Shown: positions 1-11,130 of the stretch, one piece after another | How the letters are laid out: each line of letters opens with the position of its first letter | How positions within the stretch are numbered: the stretch's first letter is position 1 | Assembly (NCBI GenBank): GCA_015680685.1 | Contig: MNCI01030541.1 | Location: forward strand, 324,028-388,027 | DNA length: 64,000 bases | Direction of reading: 5' to 3' | Source of the DNA: Gnetum montanum | Lineage: Eukaryota > Streptophyta > Gnetopsida > Gnetales > Gnetaceae | The notes under the pieces: generated by a model | Seen by the model: only the letters and a program-made list of their open reading frames with translations | Database searches by the model: none | What the model was told of the DNA's origin: nothing | Translations under genes and position numbers: made by a program

Positions 1-204
1 AGGGGCTCAAGATCCACTTTCAATTTCTCACCAATCATTATAGTTTTGGATGTGTAGTTGATATTAGTTCGATTCTGCTAATCCATTGTACTAATATTTG
101 TTTCCAGTTATAAAATTTATTATTGTTGATGGGTTGTAATAGTGGTATCATAGTTTGTAAAATCAAATACGAAGTTACATGCAGCCTAATAATTTGATGC
201 TCAA
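1..204. other. unassigned sequence left of an RTE LINE
   Basis: AT-rich sequence with no coding pattern, terminal repeat or RNA gene that I could recognise. Confidence 0.4.
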
Positions 205-1700
205 ATCATTATTATCATCATCCTAGCCTTGTCCAAACAAAATGGGGCCAGCTACATGAGTTCTTTTTCACCCTTCACCACTATGAACAGCTAGGTCTTT
301 GTTTATTTACAATTTCTTTAAATCCTCTTCAATTATTTGTTCCCATGTCTTTTTTAATCTTCCTTTTGGTGGCTTTCTTGGAATAGTGATGCAACTACCT
401 TTTTTATAGGCTCACTATATAATCTTCTTTGCACATGTTCAAACCATCTATGATGTCATTCCTACAACTTATCTAAAACAAAAGCCACTTGAAGTCTTTC
501 TCAAGTATATGTATTGTTTAGTTTATCCCTTTTAGTAATATTCAACATCCATCTAAATATTCGTATTTCTGGCACATTGACTTCTTGTTCATGTCTCTTT
601 TGTACTGCCTAATATTCAATACCATATAAGATAGCAAGTCTAATTGTTGTCCTGTAAAATTGTTCCTTTAGTTTTATTGGAATTCTTTTATCACATAGAA
701 TGCCACTAGCATGTCTATATTTTGATCATTGTAACTTAATGTTATTTTTTATATCTTTATCAATTCACCATCTAATTGGAGCATTGATCATACACAGCAA
801 AACTAGTTACAGTGAGGGAGTTTCTGACCTTGAATTATCACTTCTATTTCACCATTATTTATGCTTTTACTAAAATTACATGCCATATATTTTGTCTTGC
901 TTCTAATGTTTACGCCTTTTGATTCTAGAGTGTATCTGCACTTCTCCATTTTAGAAGCAATATTTTCTAGAGCTATATCTACAATACAATATCAAAAAGT
1001 ACATACCAAGGGATTTCATATTGTATTTTCTTTGTTAATTCATCTATGACAATGGCAATAAGTACGAGCTAAGCACAGATCCTTGATATATACCTACTAT
1101 AATTGGAAAATCAAATGTGGCTCCATAAGCTATTCTAATTTTAGTGGTTTCTCCTTGATCATGTTTTGAATTACTTTAATATATTTATTAAGAATATTTT
1201 TCTTGTGCAAGGTCCACCAAATAATATCTCTAGGCACTATGTCATGCTTTTTCCAAGTCAATGAAGATCATATGTAGATTTTCTCTATATCTTCTAAATT
1301 TCTCCATCAATTGCCATATCAAGAAAATAGCCTGTATATTATATCTCTCTAGCATCTAAATTGATTTTCTAATACTGTTGATTTACGTTTGAGATGTTGT
1401 TCTATGACTCTCCCAAAGCTTCATAGTATAGCTCAATAGCTTAATCACCTTACAGTTTGCATAATTTTGCACATCTCCCTTATTTTTGTAGATGGGAACA
1501 ACAATGTTTTTTCTTTAATTATTGGGCATTTTTCCATCCTTTAAAATTTTTAAATAATTGTATTAACCATGAACCTTTTATATCTCCCAGTACTTTCTAA
1601 GGTTCTATAGGAATGTTATCTAGTCCAACAGCCTTTCTCTTTTTCATCTTTGATAAGGTTATCTTCACCTCAAAGAAGGAAAATTCATTAACCAAACCAA
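205..1700 (-). mobile_element. RTE-type LINE fragment, 5' truncated, decayed
   Basis: Read on the minus strand this is the RT-coding 3' part of an RTE-clade non-LTR retrotransposon. Blocks seen in order are a KMKKRKAVG-D-IPIE segment near 1620-1690, the RT motif A block FIDLEKA at 1245-1271, a VPRDIIWW-like block near 1210-1240, KCRYTLESKGVN-RSKTKYMAC near 875-960, and the C-terminal LYGIEY...RIFRWMLNITKRD block near 540-640. The element ends at about 205 in a short GAT-rich tail next to the conserved terminal text ATGTAGCTGGCCCCA. The motif A block breaks after FIDLEKA: about two bases are missing where a Tyr codon is expected, and several stops follow, so it cannot make active RT. The upstream endonuclease is absent, as is usual for 5'-truncated LINE copies. 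Family blocks are from established knowledge; the clade call is by eye. Confidence 0.8.
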
Positions 1701-2288
1701 AATTTGATGCTCTAATATCTACTAAGATTGTTAACCATAAAAAGATACTACTGCAAGCATTCATCAATGCAAGCTATCAATACAAATATTCATACTGAAA
1801 ATTAAAACCAACTAGTACAACTAACATTAAACCCATATCAACAACCTCAATTGAAGCATTTTGGTCATGCACCTTTTGTGGTAGTAGACTCTCGGCAGAG
1901 AAGCATGTCCCCTAGCATCTCCAAATTGGGCTGATAGCCCATTGCATAAATGGAAAGCAATAGCCATGAACATCAAACAAATTATTTCAGATATTTGTAG
2001 TTGTATTTTCTCTTTTTCAGTTCGGAAACAGTTTTATACAGTTGTTCTCCTGCCTAACACTCTGAAAAACATATTTTCTGGATGACAGAGTGGCTCGTTT
2101 AGGATTTGAAACAGATGAGAATTTCATTTGCCACCTTTAGCAAGCATGGCATTTTGTTTGATAGGAATCATCATTGACTTAGTATCTACAACTTTAAATT
2201 TTTGCAACCTTTCAATAGTATTGAGCACATGCAAACATAAATGTCTTTTCAAAAATTCAGGAAAAATTTCATGTCAGCCATGGTACAG
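1701..2288. other. unassigned spacer between LINE and chromovirus
   Basis: No convincing reading frame, repeat end or RNA gene. The last five bases, TACAG at 2284-2288, are the probable left target duplication of the following LTR element. Confidence 0.4.
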
Positions 2289-3043
2289 TGAGGAGGACAT
2301 CACCCAGCCTTAAGATATCAATCCTCATTTGTGTGGTGTGTTTCATGTTGTATGTGTGTCTTTGTGTGTTTTTGGCATGTTCTACGTGTTTGCAGCAGGT
2401 TTCGGAACTGCTGGGAGCTTGAATGAGGAGTTTGGGCTTCTGACATGGTTTCTTGTGGTTTTGGGAGCATGGCAAGAAAGACGTCTTTCTACCCTGAACG
2501 ACATCTTCCACTAGCCAAAAGACATCTTCCACACTTGCAAGACATCTTCTATCAAAGCTTGGGTCTCTAGAAAGATGTCTTCTAGGCCCAAAAGATGTCT
2601 TTTATCAAGGTCTATCTCTCAGACAAGACATCTTCCACCTACAAAAGACGTCTTTTTGAGAAATGATGCCTTCTTGGGAAGAATGTCTTCCTAAGCATAG
2701 GTAACAGCCATAATTTTGCAAATTGGGTGCCAAGTCATCCAAAAAGCTATAAATAGGTGTCAAGGCCTTCCATTGTGGTCTAAGAGGACAAGCAAGAGGA
2801 GAGAGTGAGGTTGAAGCTCATCTTGAGCATCTATTGTAGCCATCTTGGCCTTTGAGTTGTACGTGCATTTGTAAGGGGATCTTGAGCCCTTGTTTGTCCC
2901 TGGGGACTTTGCTTCCAACATCTTGTACTTTATCTTCCATTGCAAGCAAGAATAAAGTGTGATGTTTCTTTTCTTGTTTTTCAATTGTGGAGCTTTGTTG
3001 GATTTGGCTTCAATTTGGGGTTGTTGAGGCCTAGTCCTCACCA
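2289..3043 (+). repeat. 5' LTR of the chromovirus
   Basis: Matches 6696-7439 along its length. A TATA box (TATAAATA, 2748-2755) and an AATAAA near 2951 fit the promoter and poly(A) signal of an LTR. Upstream of the TATA box, 2475-2700 holds about ten near-palindromic copies of AAGACATCTT-like decamers in both orientations. Confidence 0.88.
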
Positions 3044-3046
3044 AAT

Positions 3047-3059
3047 TGGTACTGGAGCA
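3047..3059 (+). promoter_or_regulatory. primer-binding site, probable initiator Met tRNA type
   Basis: TGGTACTGGAGCA begins three bases after the 5' LTR. It matches 10 of 13 positions of TGGTATCAGAGCA, the common plant primer site complementary to the 3' end of initiator methionine tRNA. The differences fit decay. Confidence 0.6.
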
Positions 3060-3428
3060 AAGGATTAAAGACAATTCACTCAAGGAGAGGAATCCTCTAC
3101 ATCAACTTACAAGGAATTCACTTACCTCCAATTCTATTTTGGTTTGCAATTTTATTGATGTTATTTTCCATGCACAATTAGGGTTTAATTTGCCTACTTT
3201 TGGTCATTTTGGGTGATCAATTGAATTGAGCATTGGAAGTTTTTGTTGTTTGAGATACACATTAGCTATGTATAATTAGTGTTTCTGGAAACTGTGTGAA
3301 TCTTATTTTGGGCTTCCATATACTTTGTTGGATTTGATTGGGTACTCCAATTTTGGTTGTGGGTACTCTTAATCCTTTGAAATTTCTTGTGGGTATTTGT
3401 TAAATTTTTCTTTTAGGTCCAATTGATC

Positions 3429-4573
3429 ATGGTACCCAAGAAGAAATCAGTCCAGGGCTTAGCCAAGAACATGGAAGACTTGAGGGACGCACTCAAAAAT
3501 CCTATGGAAAGAATATAAAGGCTTGAAAAAAGAAAGATCAGCCTCCATCACCAAGGGCTTCTAGGCAAGATGTCAACTTAGAATCTTCTTCACCAAGGGC
3601 TTCTTCTGCAAGGCAACCATCCATGCCAAACCTTGAAGATGACATTCCTTTTGGGGATGAAGACATTGAGGAAGATTAGGAATATAAGGAAAACCCTCAT
3701 TATCCAATTATTGAGACCTCATAGGTCTAGATTTCCAAGAGGAATTAATGGATCTACTGCAAGACCTCAAAGGAACCCTAAGGAGGAAATGGGTATCACT
3801 CTTGCTGAGGCTTTTAGGCATGCATCTAGAATGCGTCTATGGAAGTGAAGACTTTCAATGGAATGGAGGGCACTAAATCTTTTCTTTCTTGGTTGAAGAT
3901 CTTGAACAAGTACTTTGAACTTGAGGATGTAGAAGACTGTTAAAACAGGTCATATGCTGAAACCAAACTTGAGGGTATGGCACAATTTTGGTGGGAGAAA
4001 CATAGCCATGCTTACCTTGTACTTAATGGAGCCCCTATCAAAGATTGGCCCCTAATGCAATTCATGCTCAAATAAAGATTTGAGAAGACCCACCATAGAC
4101 TAGAGGCAATCCAAAGATTAAAATGCCTAAGGCAAGGTAATAAGAGTGTGAAAGACATCTACATGGATTTTTGCAAAACCTTCCAACAAGAAAAAGTTCA
4201 TTGGGATGAGTATGAGCAAGCATCCAATTTCCAAGGTGGGTTAAAGAGAGAATAATAACTAACTAACACTTTATGAGCCCCAAACATTGGAAAAGGCTTT
4301 TGAATTGGCTCTTAAAGCTAAGAAGAAACTTCAAGGCTTCAATAGAAGTCCCAAATCTTCTAAGGGCAAGGACTCCAAAGCTTCTAGTAGTAAGAAAGGA
4401 GCAAAGGATAAGGGAAATGCCAAAGAAGACACAAATGAAAAGCAATAGAAATCTAAGGAAGGCCAAGATTCCAAGAAGGACTCCTCCAAGAAAGGGAAGA
4501 GTCAAGGAATGACAATGCCTTCAAACTTCAATGCTTCAATTGTGGTGAAGTAGGACACAAGCAATGGAAATGC
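3429..4573 (+). pseudogene. gag pseudogene of the chromovirus
   Basis: Capsid-like polyprotein. ATG at 3429 opens MVPKKKSVQGLAKN. The retrotransposon gag domain lies at about 3850-4320, with signatures FNGMEGTKSFLSWL and AQFWWEKH. A lysine- and serine-rich linker follows, then a CCHC zinc knuckle at 4530-4573 (C-F-N-C-G-E-V-G-H-K-Q-W-K-C), which binds the element RNA. Several in-frame stops (for example in the gag domain near 3942 and 4074) and frame changes make it non-functional. It is followed directly by the protease segment. Confidence 0.8.
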
Positions 4574-5269
4574 ATGAAGCCAAAGGTTTCCAAGAGCAAG
4601 GAACTTCAAAAAATTGAGAAAGGAGAGTCCTCCAATGAAGGCAATCCTCATGCTCCTAAGATTGAAGACATTATTGAAATTAATTTTTGCACTATCATGG
4701 AAAATGTGAATGTCAATAAAGATCCTACAAGGAAAATGCTCTTTAAGATTGGAGCTAGATGTCTTGGTAGTAGAAAGTGGATACACATCTTGATTGATGG
4801 TAGTGCCCCAAAAAATGTGATGTCTTCTAAGGTTGTTGCTAAGCTTGGGTTGAAAACATTTCCACACCCTAAGCCCTGTAGAGTTCATTTGCTTTTTAGA
4901 GATAATTTCCAAGAAGTGAAGGAGAGATGTATTTTGTCCTTCAAGATTGGTTCCCTTAAAGACAAAGTGCATTATGACATTCTCCAAATTGATTGTGTTG
5001 ATGTCATTTTCAAAAGACCTTGGAATCTTGTTAACAAAGCTTCTTTTGATGGTGCAGGAAATGTTTGGTCAATACCAAAAGAGGATGGGATACATGATTT
5101 GATCCCTATGACCTTGCAATGGTACAAGGAAAATGTCCTGACAAATGTTTCATTGATTTTGCTAAGTGAGCAAAAATATGTCCAAGCATATAAGAGGCTA
5201 GCCATGGTTTTGTCATCATGTCTACACTTGCAACATGTGAGGAGCAGCAATCAAATGAACTTCAAGTGA
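4574..5269 (+). pseudogene. retroviral-type aspartic protease segment of pol
   Basis: An open stretch of 231 codons continues from the zinc knuckle. The active-site region near 4791-4818 reads LIDGSAPKNV where chromoviruses have an Asp-Ser/Gly-Gly-Ala pattern, so the catalytic triad has altered neighbours. A later CVDVIFKRPWNL block (near 4990-5030) matches the usual ILGxxWL flap-end motif, with Lys replacing Gly. The enzyme would cleave the Gag-Pol polyprotein. It overlaps the start of the RT segment in another frame. Confidence 0.72.
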
Positions 5270-6164
5270 TGGTGCAACCCTTGGCACAAGAGTTTGCTAA
5301 TGTGTTCAAAGGAAAGTTGGAAGGGCTCCCACCAATGAGGTCAATTCAGCATCAAATTGATTTCATTCCAGGAGCAACAATACCAAATGAGAGGACCTAT
5401 GGGATGACTCCACATCAGTGGGAGGAACTTCAAAGGCAAGTGAGTGAATTGATCTCAAATGGTTTCATCGAAAAGTCCATATCCCCATGTGTTGTACCAA
5501 CTATCCGAATGCCTAAGAAAGACATCGACGAGATGAAAACATGCATTGATTCTAGGGTTGTTAATAGGGTAACAATTAGTACTATTTTCCTATTCCTCGA
5601 ATGGATGACATTCCTAATATTCTTGCTAATGCTAAAGTCTTCTCCAAAATTGATTTGAAGAGTAGTTATCACCAAATTAGGATTAGGCCAAGGGATAAAT
5701 GAAAAACTGCTTTCAACACTCCTAATGGGTTGTATGAGTGTTTAGCCATGCCATTTCAACTAACCAATGCTCCTTCTACCTTTATGAGATTAATGCATGA
5801 TGTGTTGAGAGACTTGATTGATAAATGTTGCATTGTATTTTTAAAAAAATATTCTTGTGTATAGTTCCAATGAGGAAGAGCATGTACAACATTTGCAAAA
5901 GGTGTTCTTTAAAATTGCATGATGCTCGATTGGTGGTAAATGTGAAGAAATGCCACTTCCTCAAGAGAGAAAATGAATATTGGGTCATGTCATCTCCAAA
6001 AACCAAGTGAAGATGGAACCTAGTAAGATCAAGGCAATTCAAGATGGGCCTTCACCAAAGAATGTTGGAGAGGTGAGATCATTCCTTGGGCTAGCTAGTT
6101 TTTATACAAGATTCATTAGACATTTCAATTCTATAGCTTGGCCTATGTTATCTTGCTTTAAAAA
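5218..6164 (+). pseudogene. reverse transcriptase segment with destroyed active site
   Basis: Ty3/gypsy RT. The N-terminal block LPPMRSIQHQIDFIPGA lies near 5325-5370, followed by the thumb-proximal ELISNGFIEKSISPC block and a CIDSRVVNR block (5550-5570). The next block, [15 protein letters not shown], needs a frame change near 5640. The catalytic YLDD position at about 5838-5850 reads FLKK, so both metal-binding Asp residues are lost. Connection blocks PSKIKAIQDGPSP and VRSFLGLASFYTRFIRHF (5980-6130) are well preserved. The homology stops abruptly near 6165. Confidence 0.82.
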
Positions 6165-6664
6165 GGCAAGGCAAAAGAAGTTGCCGCTACCAAGAACTTG
6201 GGAAAGAAGAAGGTGATCTTCAATGTGGGTAACTATGTATGGCTCCATTTGGGCAATGAGAGGCTAAGGAATGTGAACTTCTCCTAGCTAAAGTCCAAGA
6301 AGATTGGTCCATTTCAAATCAGGGACAAGGGCAATGCTTATGAGCTTGAACTTCCTAATCATTTTCCATTTTCTTGTGTGTTTAATGTTTCATATCTAAG
6401 CCATTTCCATAGCAAAGTAGTTGCATCTGACCATGAGGATAGCATTGAAGTCCTCAAAGGTGCAATTGAAGGTCCAAGCTGCTTCAAAACATCAAGGAAA
6501 CCAATGGTGCTACAAGCAAGAGAGGCAATGAGCACAAGAGGCTGGAAAAAGCATAAATACTTGATCCATTGGAGTGATGAGGAGCCTGAAAATGCCATTT
6601 GGGTTCATGAGTTTGATTTGGCTTTGCAGGGGCTCAATGTCATCCCAAGTGTAAAGCCCACTTA
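6165..6664 (+). pseudogene. integrase C-terminus with chromodomain-like end, joined to RT by a deletion
   Basis: After the RT break the sequence resumes in the integrase C-terminal region: VIFNVGNYVWLHLGNERLR (6215-6265), KKIGPFQIRDKGNAYELELP (6298-6357) and FNVSYLSHFH (6380-6410). The final block near 6543-6620, KHKYLIHWSDEEPENAIWV, is a chromodomain-like module of the kind that directs chromoviruses to heterochromatin. RNase H and the integrase zinc-binding and DDE domains are missing. The join near 6165 sits in an AAGGCAAGGCAAAAG run that could have mediated the deletion. Confidence 0.8.
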
Positions 6665-6681
6665 AGGTCAAGTGTCAATTC

Positions 6682-6695
6682 AAGGGTGAGAGAGA
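6682..6695 (+). promoter_or_regulatory. polypurine tract before the 3' LTR
   Basis: AAGGGTGAGAGAGA, almost all purine, abuts the 3' LTR. This is the expected position for plus-strand DNA priming. Confidence 0.6.
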
Positions 6696-7439
6696 TGATG
6701 AGGACATCAGCCAATCCTAAGACGTCAATCCTCATTTGTGTTGTGTGTTTCATGTTGTTTGTGTCTTTGTGTGTTTTTCACATGTTCTACATGTTTGCAA
6801 CAGGTTTCAAACTAATGAGAGCTTGAATGAGGAGTTTGGGCTTCAAACTTGGTTTCTTGTGGTTTTGGCAAGGTGGCAAAAAAGACATCTTTCTACCCTA
6901 AAGGATGTCTTCCACACTTGCATAACATCTTCTATCAAAACCTAGGTCTCTTGAAAGACATCTTCCAGGCCCAAAAAACGTCTTTTATCAAGGCCTAACT
7001 CTCAGGTAAGATGTCTTCCATCTACAAAAGACATCTTTCTAAACATGATGTCTTCTTAAAAAGGAAATCTTCCTAAGCATGAGTAACAAGCATAATTTTG
7101 TAATGTGGGCACCAAGTAATCCAAAAAGCTATAAATAGACATCAAGGCCATCCATTATGGTCTAAGAGGACAAGAGAGTAAAGAGAAGTAAGAGACAAGA
7201 GTAAGGTTGAAGCTCATCTTGAGCATCCATTGTAGCCATCTTGGCCATTGAGTTGTGAGTGTGTTTGTAAGGGGATCTTGAGCCCTTGTCTATCCTTGAG
7301 AACTTTGCTTCCAACATCTAGTACTTCATCTTCCATTGCAAGAAAGAATAAAGTGTAGTGTTTCTTTTATTGTTTTTCAATTATGGAGTTTTGTTGGATT
7401 TAGCTTCAATTTCGGGTTGTTGAGGCATGGTCCTCACCA
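6696..7439 (+). repeat. 3' LTR of the chromovirus
   Basis: Partner of 2289-3043. It has a TATA box at 7130-7137 and the same GACATCTTC-type motif cluster, with scattered substitutions and small gaps that indicate an old insertion. Confidence 0.88.
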
Positions 7440-8578
7440 TACAAGGCTGAAACAAATTTTAATTAGTGGTTCACATCATTTTGTAATTGCATGCTTTAGC
7501 TTCTAAATATAGTGTCTTTTACATAAAAATGTTGCTGATCTATTTCAAAGAATTGTCCTCACGTTACATCTACATCCATTCCTCAAATTCATTTGTAACA
7601 ATGCCAAAGTGTAGGACAATGAGCAACCTTGCTTTACTTCAACATTTATGTTAAAATTTGAATGCTCCTATGTTGTTTTATCTTAGATTTCTATTAAAAT
7701 TTCATCATAATTACTATATCATAGTTAGTAGGTCTTCATGTAGTTACTATTAAGTATAGTATAGAAATTCTCTTGGTCCTTCCAAGTTCGTGTCATGATG
7801 TTTTATCTTAGGTCATGTTATAGTTTCATGTTGGGTTTATTTTCTAATGTTTGTCAAGTCATTTAGGAGTTAGGAATCCAATTTTATGAAGATGTTTTAT
7901 GTTTTAGACTTAAAGTTAACACAATGGCAAAAATGAAAAAGGTAGTTTAATGTATTTTCATGTATGTTGTCCCCCTCTCAAAAGCTGCAAATAGAGCCGA
8001 TGGCTCTCTAGTTGAACTTAATGTAAAGCTGCTGAAGTGATATAATTGTCGCTTTCTTTCATTTGTAATATAAGTGCAGAGAAGAAGCTCGTTGTGCTGA
8101 AATATTTCAAGCTTAAGCTCTTTTTTTTATTGTTTCTATATCACAATAATATCTCAATTCATATTATGCATTACCCCAGATTTATCGGCTATTTCGCATC
8201 CATTTCACAATGCACAATGCTATTTGACATTGCTCAATTGATCTCACATGTCACAAGTTATTTTATAATTTCATATGCTATCTCACAAGATCTCTCAATT
8301 TCAGTTCATGTTTAATGTAGATCTATGAAATTCCAGATGCTTGATGTAAGGATCATGTATTAAACATTAGTTCTAAGCTATTTCCATAGTCATTTCACAT
8401 TAAATTAACGAAATTTTTATGGATCTTCTTGAAATCCTTTTTAAAGAAACCATTTCAAGAATATTTGTTTGCATGAAGCATTTCCGATGAATGATTTGAT
8501 CTTAGAAGCCAATTTGCACTAGTTCTGGACAATTTGTACAACTCTAAACCTCATCTTGAGGTTTCTTCGAAGAATTCC
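7440..8578. other. unassigned spacer
   Basis: AT-rich DNA without a recognisable gene or element end. It begins with TACAA, the probable right target duplication of the chromovirus. Confidence 0.4.
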
Positions 8579-8782
8579 TCACAATACCATGTTTCATGTT
8601 GAAAGGGCAATAAGCCTTTAAATTCAATATCAAATGATGATGCATTTGACTTGCATGTTTGATAGAAGCATTGATCTGAGTCACAATACCATGTTTCATG
8701 TTGAAAGGGCAATGAGCCTTTAAATTCAATATCAAATGATGATGCATTTGACTTGCATGTTTGATAGAAGCATTGATCTGAG
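8579..8782. repeat. 102-bp tandem duplication, two copies
   Basis: The segment starting TCACAATACCATGTTTCATG at 8579-8680 is repeated at 8681-8782 with almost no differences. The unit length is a multiple of three, so a minus-strand frame stays open through both copies, but no protein family was recognised. Confidence 0.9.
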
Positions 8783-10370
8783 TCACCGTAGATGTTTTCT
8801 TGTTATTGAGTGAAGAATCAGGCCAATTGATGCCCATAAACATCAAATTCAAAGTCTAATTTCCATGTTTTTTTGTGACTCCACATCCACCAAAACCTTA
8901 TTGTGACCTCCTTTGTCAGTCGTGACTGGTCTCTAGAATTATCTGATCAAATTGTAACCTATGGTATTTTTCATTGTATTTCACAGTGACTCACAATCCT
9001 TTTTTTCTTTTTTCTTTTTTCTTTTTTGTTCTTTTTTTTGTTTGGGCTCTGCTATGACTTGCAGCCAAGTCATGGTGCACTTATGTCCATCATCATAACT
9101 TATGTTAACTTTCAAATACCATCATTGCAACTCATGGTTTTACTAGTATTGAATTTTAGTTTTTATTCCAAGTTCACTACGACATGCTTTCAACTTGCAG
9201 TCATCATCACAACTGAACCCCAACTTGTGGTCAACTCACAGTGCCACTAAAAGGGTCAAAATCATCTGTTGCTCAATGCCCTTTGCTCCTCAAGCCTGCC
9301 TTGTTATCATCACACCTCTAACAATTATCACAATTGTGGATCTTAATCTAGGTAACAAATTGGAAAATAAAACTAGAGATAAATTAGTTGTTTTTCTGAT
9401 GTTTAATACCATGATTTTAACAAACTAGCTTTACCTAAATTAACTTTACTTGATGCATCACATTTTTTGCTCATATATTCAAACAGTTAACTCATTACAT
9501 TACTCATTGTAATCTTTACTAATTTCTCATGGGTCTTTGTTATTAAACTTTTTCCTTCATATTACAACAGGGATATAAGGCACTCGAATAGTGCGGTCTT
9601 AAGCATGGTTTGTTGTCTTTGTTTCATTGCTCATAAAACTGAGTAACCTGAATTCCTTTAGCTGGAAATACTGAACTCAAAAGCTACCTAGCATGTCGCA
9701 AATCCTTCACAACTTGGAATATTGAATTAGAGTGGTCTGAATCCTACGCTCTTATTTGAGATACCAGTGATGATACTCTTGAAATTAACATTTTGAGTCT
9801 TGATCTGTACACGGCCCTTAAGTACAAGCCTTGAGTAGTCATCACCAGGTACGACGCCTTCTTGAATCTTAATGTCACACAATTAATTAAATGGGAATAT
9901 CATTTAAGATCGTTCCTTTGCTGCCTTGAAAATTCTCTTGATTGTCCTTAAACAAAGAATTGTTGAGAAAAACATATAAAGAGGGAAATTTTATAATTCA
10001 ACATACGGACACCAGGAAAAAGGATAATTTATAATTTATAAGCATCATACCCTTTATCCGACTTGGTTGGCGCTCAGCAGCTCACTGGTGAGTGCTCTTT
10101 CTCCATACTATCAGATATCAATGAAAGGATAAATCTTCAATCACCTTCCCAACCTACCATGTTTCGTTTAACTAGTTCACCAATTTCTTGTACCCCTTTT
10201 TGGTTAACTTCTACCTCTGATTCAAACAAAAGTCAACTTTGAGCTACAAGCCAAATTATCTTAACAGAGCCTCCTTCACCTTCAATCAATTTTACATTTA
10301 TTAACAGGTTTCTTTTATAAAGGATTACAAGCATAAGAAAGATGTCGAACTTTAGAACTACATTACTAGG
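8783..10370. other. unassigned spacer with T-rich simple repeat
   Basis: No supported gene. A TTTTTTC-type simple repeat lies at about 8999-9042. Confidence 0.4.
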
Positions 10371-10600
10371 CTTTTGAAAGAGATTTACTCGTTTAAACAT
10401 CACGGTTGCACTGCATTTTACAGTCTATACATGCTGTTTCTAACTTCGCACTGTGGACAAAAGCCGCAAAATGGATTAACACTTCATTGGACAAGGAAAC
10501 GACTGGTCTTGAACTGCCCAGCACAGAGATTTGGCAGAAAATTTAGAAGAAACATGCAACGGTCCTTAACGTTTGCAGACTTGTGCACACTTAGTAACAC

Positions 10601-10957
10601 CTAGAAGCTGTCGCAAAACCGAGAACTTATCAACTGCCGATATGAGCCTCGGAATGTTGAACTATGCGTAGTCACATTTTCGCATAAGATAATTGCCATG
10701 AATGGATACGGATTACACATAACAAACAAAGAAATGAAACAAACCTTGTGTAAGACAGAACAATAGTTGACTGCACCACAAAGCTCGCAGGTAATTCTAG
10801 CAGAGCGGAGACATGGCCCTGCAAAACGCATGCCCTTCGCTGCACACTCCTTCATGGCCACCGTTTGGCTTTTCCGACACGTTGCGCTGCATTTCTTAAA
10901 CAAAACCAAAATCAGGACGCTCTTGTTTATCAAATGCACGAAACATTTCGGACACAA
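10601..10957 (-). pseudogene. cysteine-rich, zinc-finger-like coding patch (uncertain)
   Basis: A minus-strand frame of 118 codons is richer in G+C than its surroundings and has many Cys in its first half. The key stretch at about 10755-10880 contains CRKSQTVAMKEC, FAGPCLRSAR and TCELCGAVNYCSVLHK. The CxxCGxxNYCS spacing recalls the second half of a MYND zinc finger, and a B-box (CELCG) is the other candidate; neither is complete. Directly after LHK comes GTTTGT, which could be a splice donor, so this may be one exon of a decayed gene. No neighbouring exon could be joined to it. Confidence 0.3.
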
Positions 10958-11130
10958 CCTATCCCTGCTAATTTTTCTGTTTTTTGTTTTTAAAATTTTA
11001 GTTTTAATTTTTTTATTTTATTTTGTTCATTTTCATTTACCCATACCGATTGCAGAGATTGTCCAGGTTCGAAATTTTAGGAACCGAGATTCTTAATTTT
11101 TAATATGACCTAAAAGGTTGCGAAGGGAGT
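10958..11130. other. AT-rich spacer
   Basis: T-rich sequence with no recognised feature. Confidence 0.35.

Larger units (their letters stand above)
2289..7439 (+). mobile_element. chromovirus-type Ty3/gypsy retrotransposon with internal deletion
   Basis: Complete-ended LTR retrotransposon. LTRs at 2289-3043 and 6696-7439 start TGA and end CCA, flanked by TACAG (2284-2288) and TACAA (7440-7444), a 4 of 5 match for a target duplication. Internal order is gag, zinc knuckle, protease, RT, then a jump to the integrase C-terminus with a chromodomain-like end. The chromodomain and gene order indicate a plant chromovirus. RNase H and the zinc-binding and catalytic parts of integrase are missing, so this copy is non-autonomous. 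Many stops, frameshifts and a mutated RT active site show it is old. Confidence 0.9.

Noticed and set aside
8544-8852. 102-codon minus-strand ORF as a protein gene
   Set aside because: It is open mainly because of the in-phase 102-bp duplication; no family resemblance or start context.
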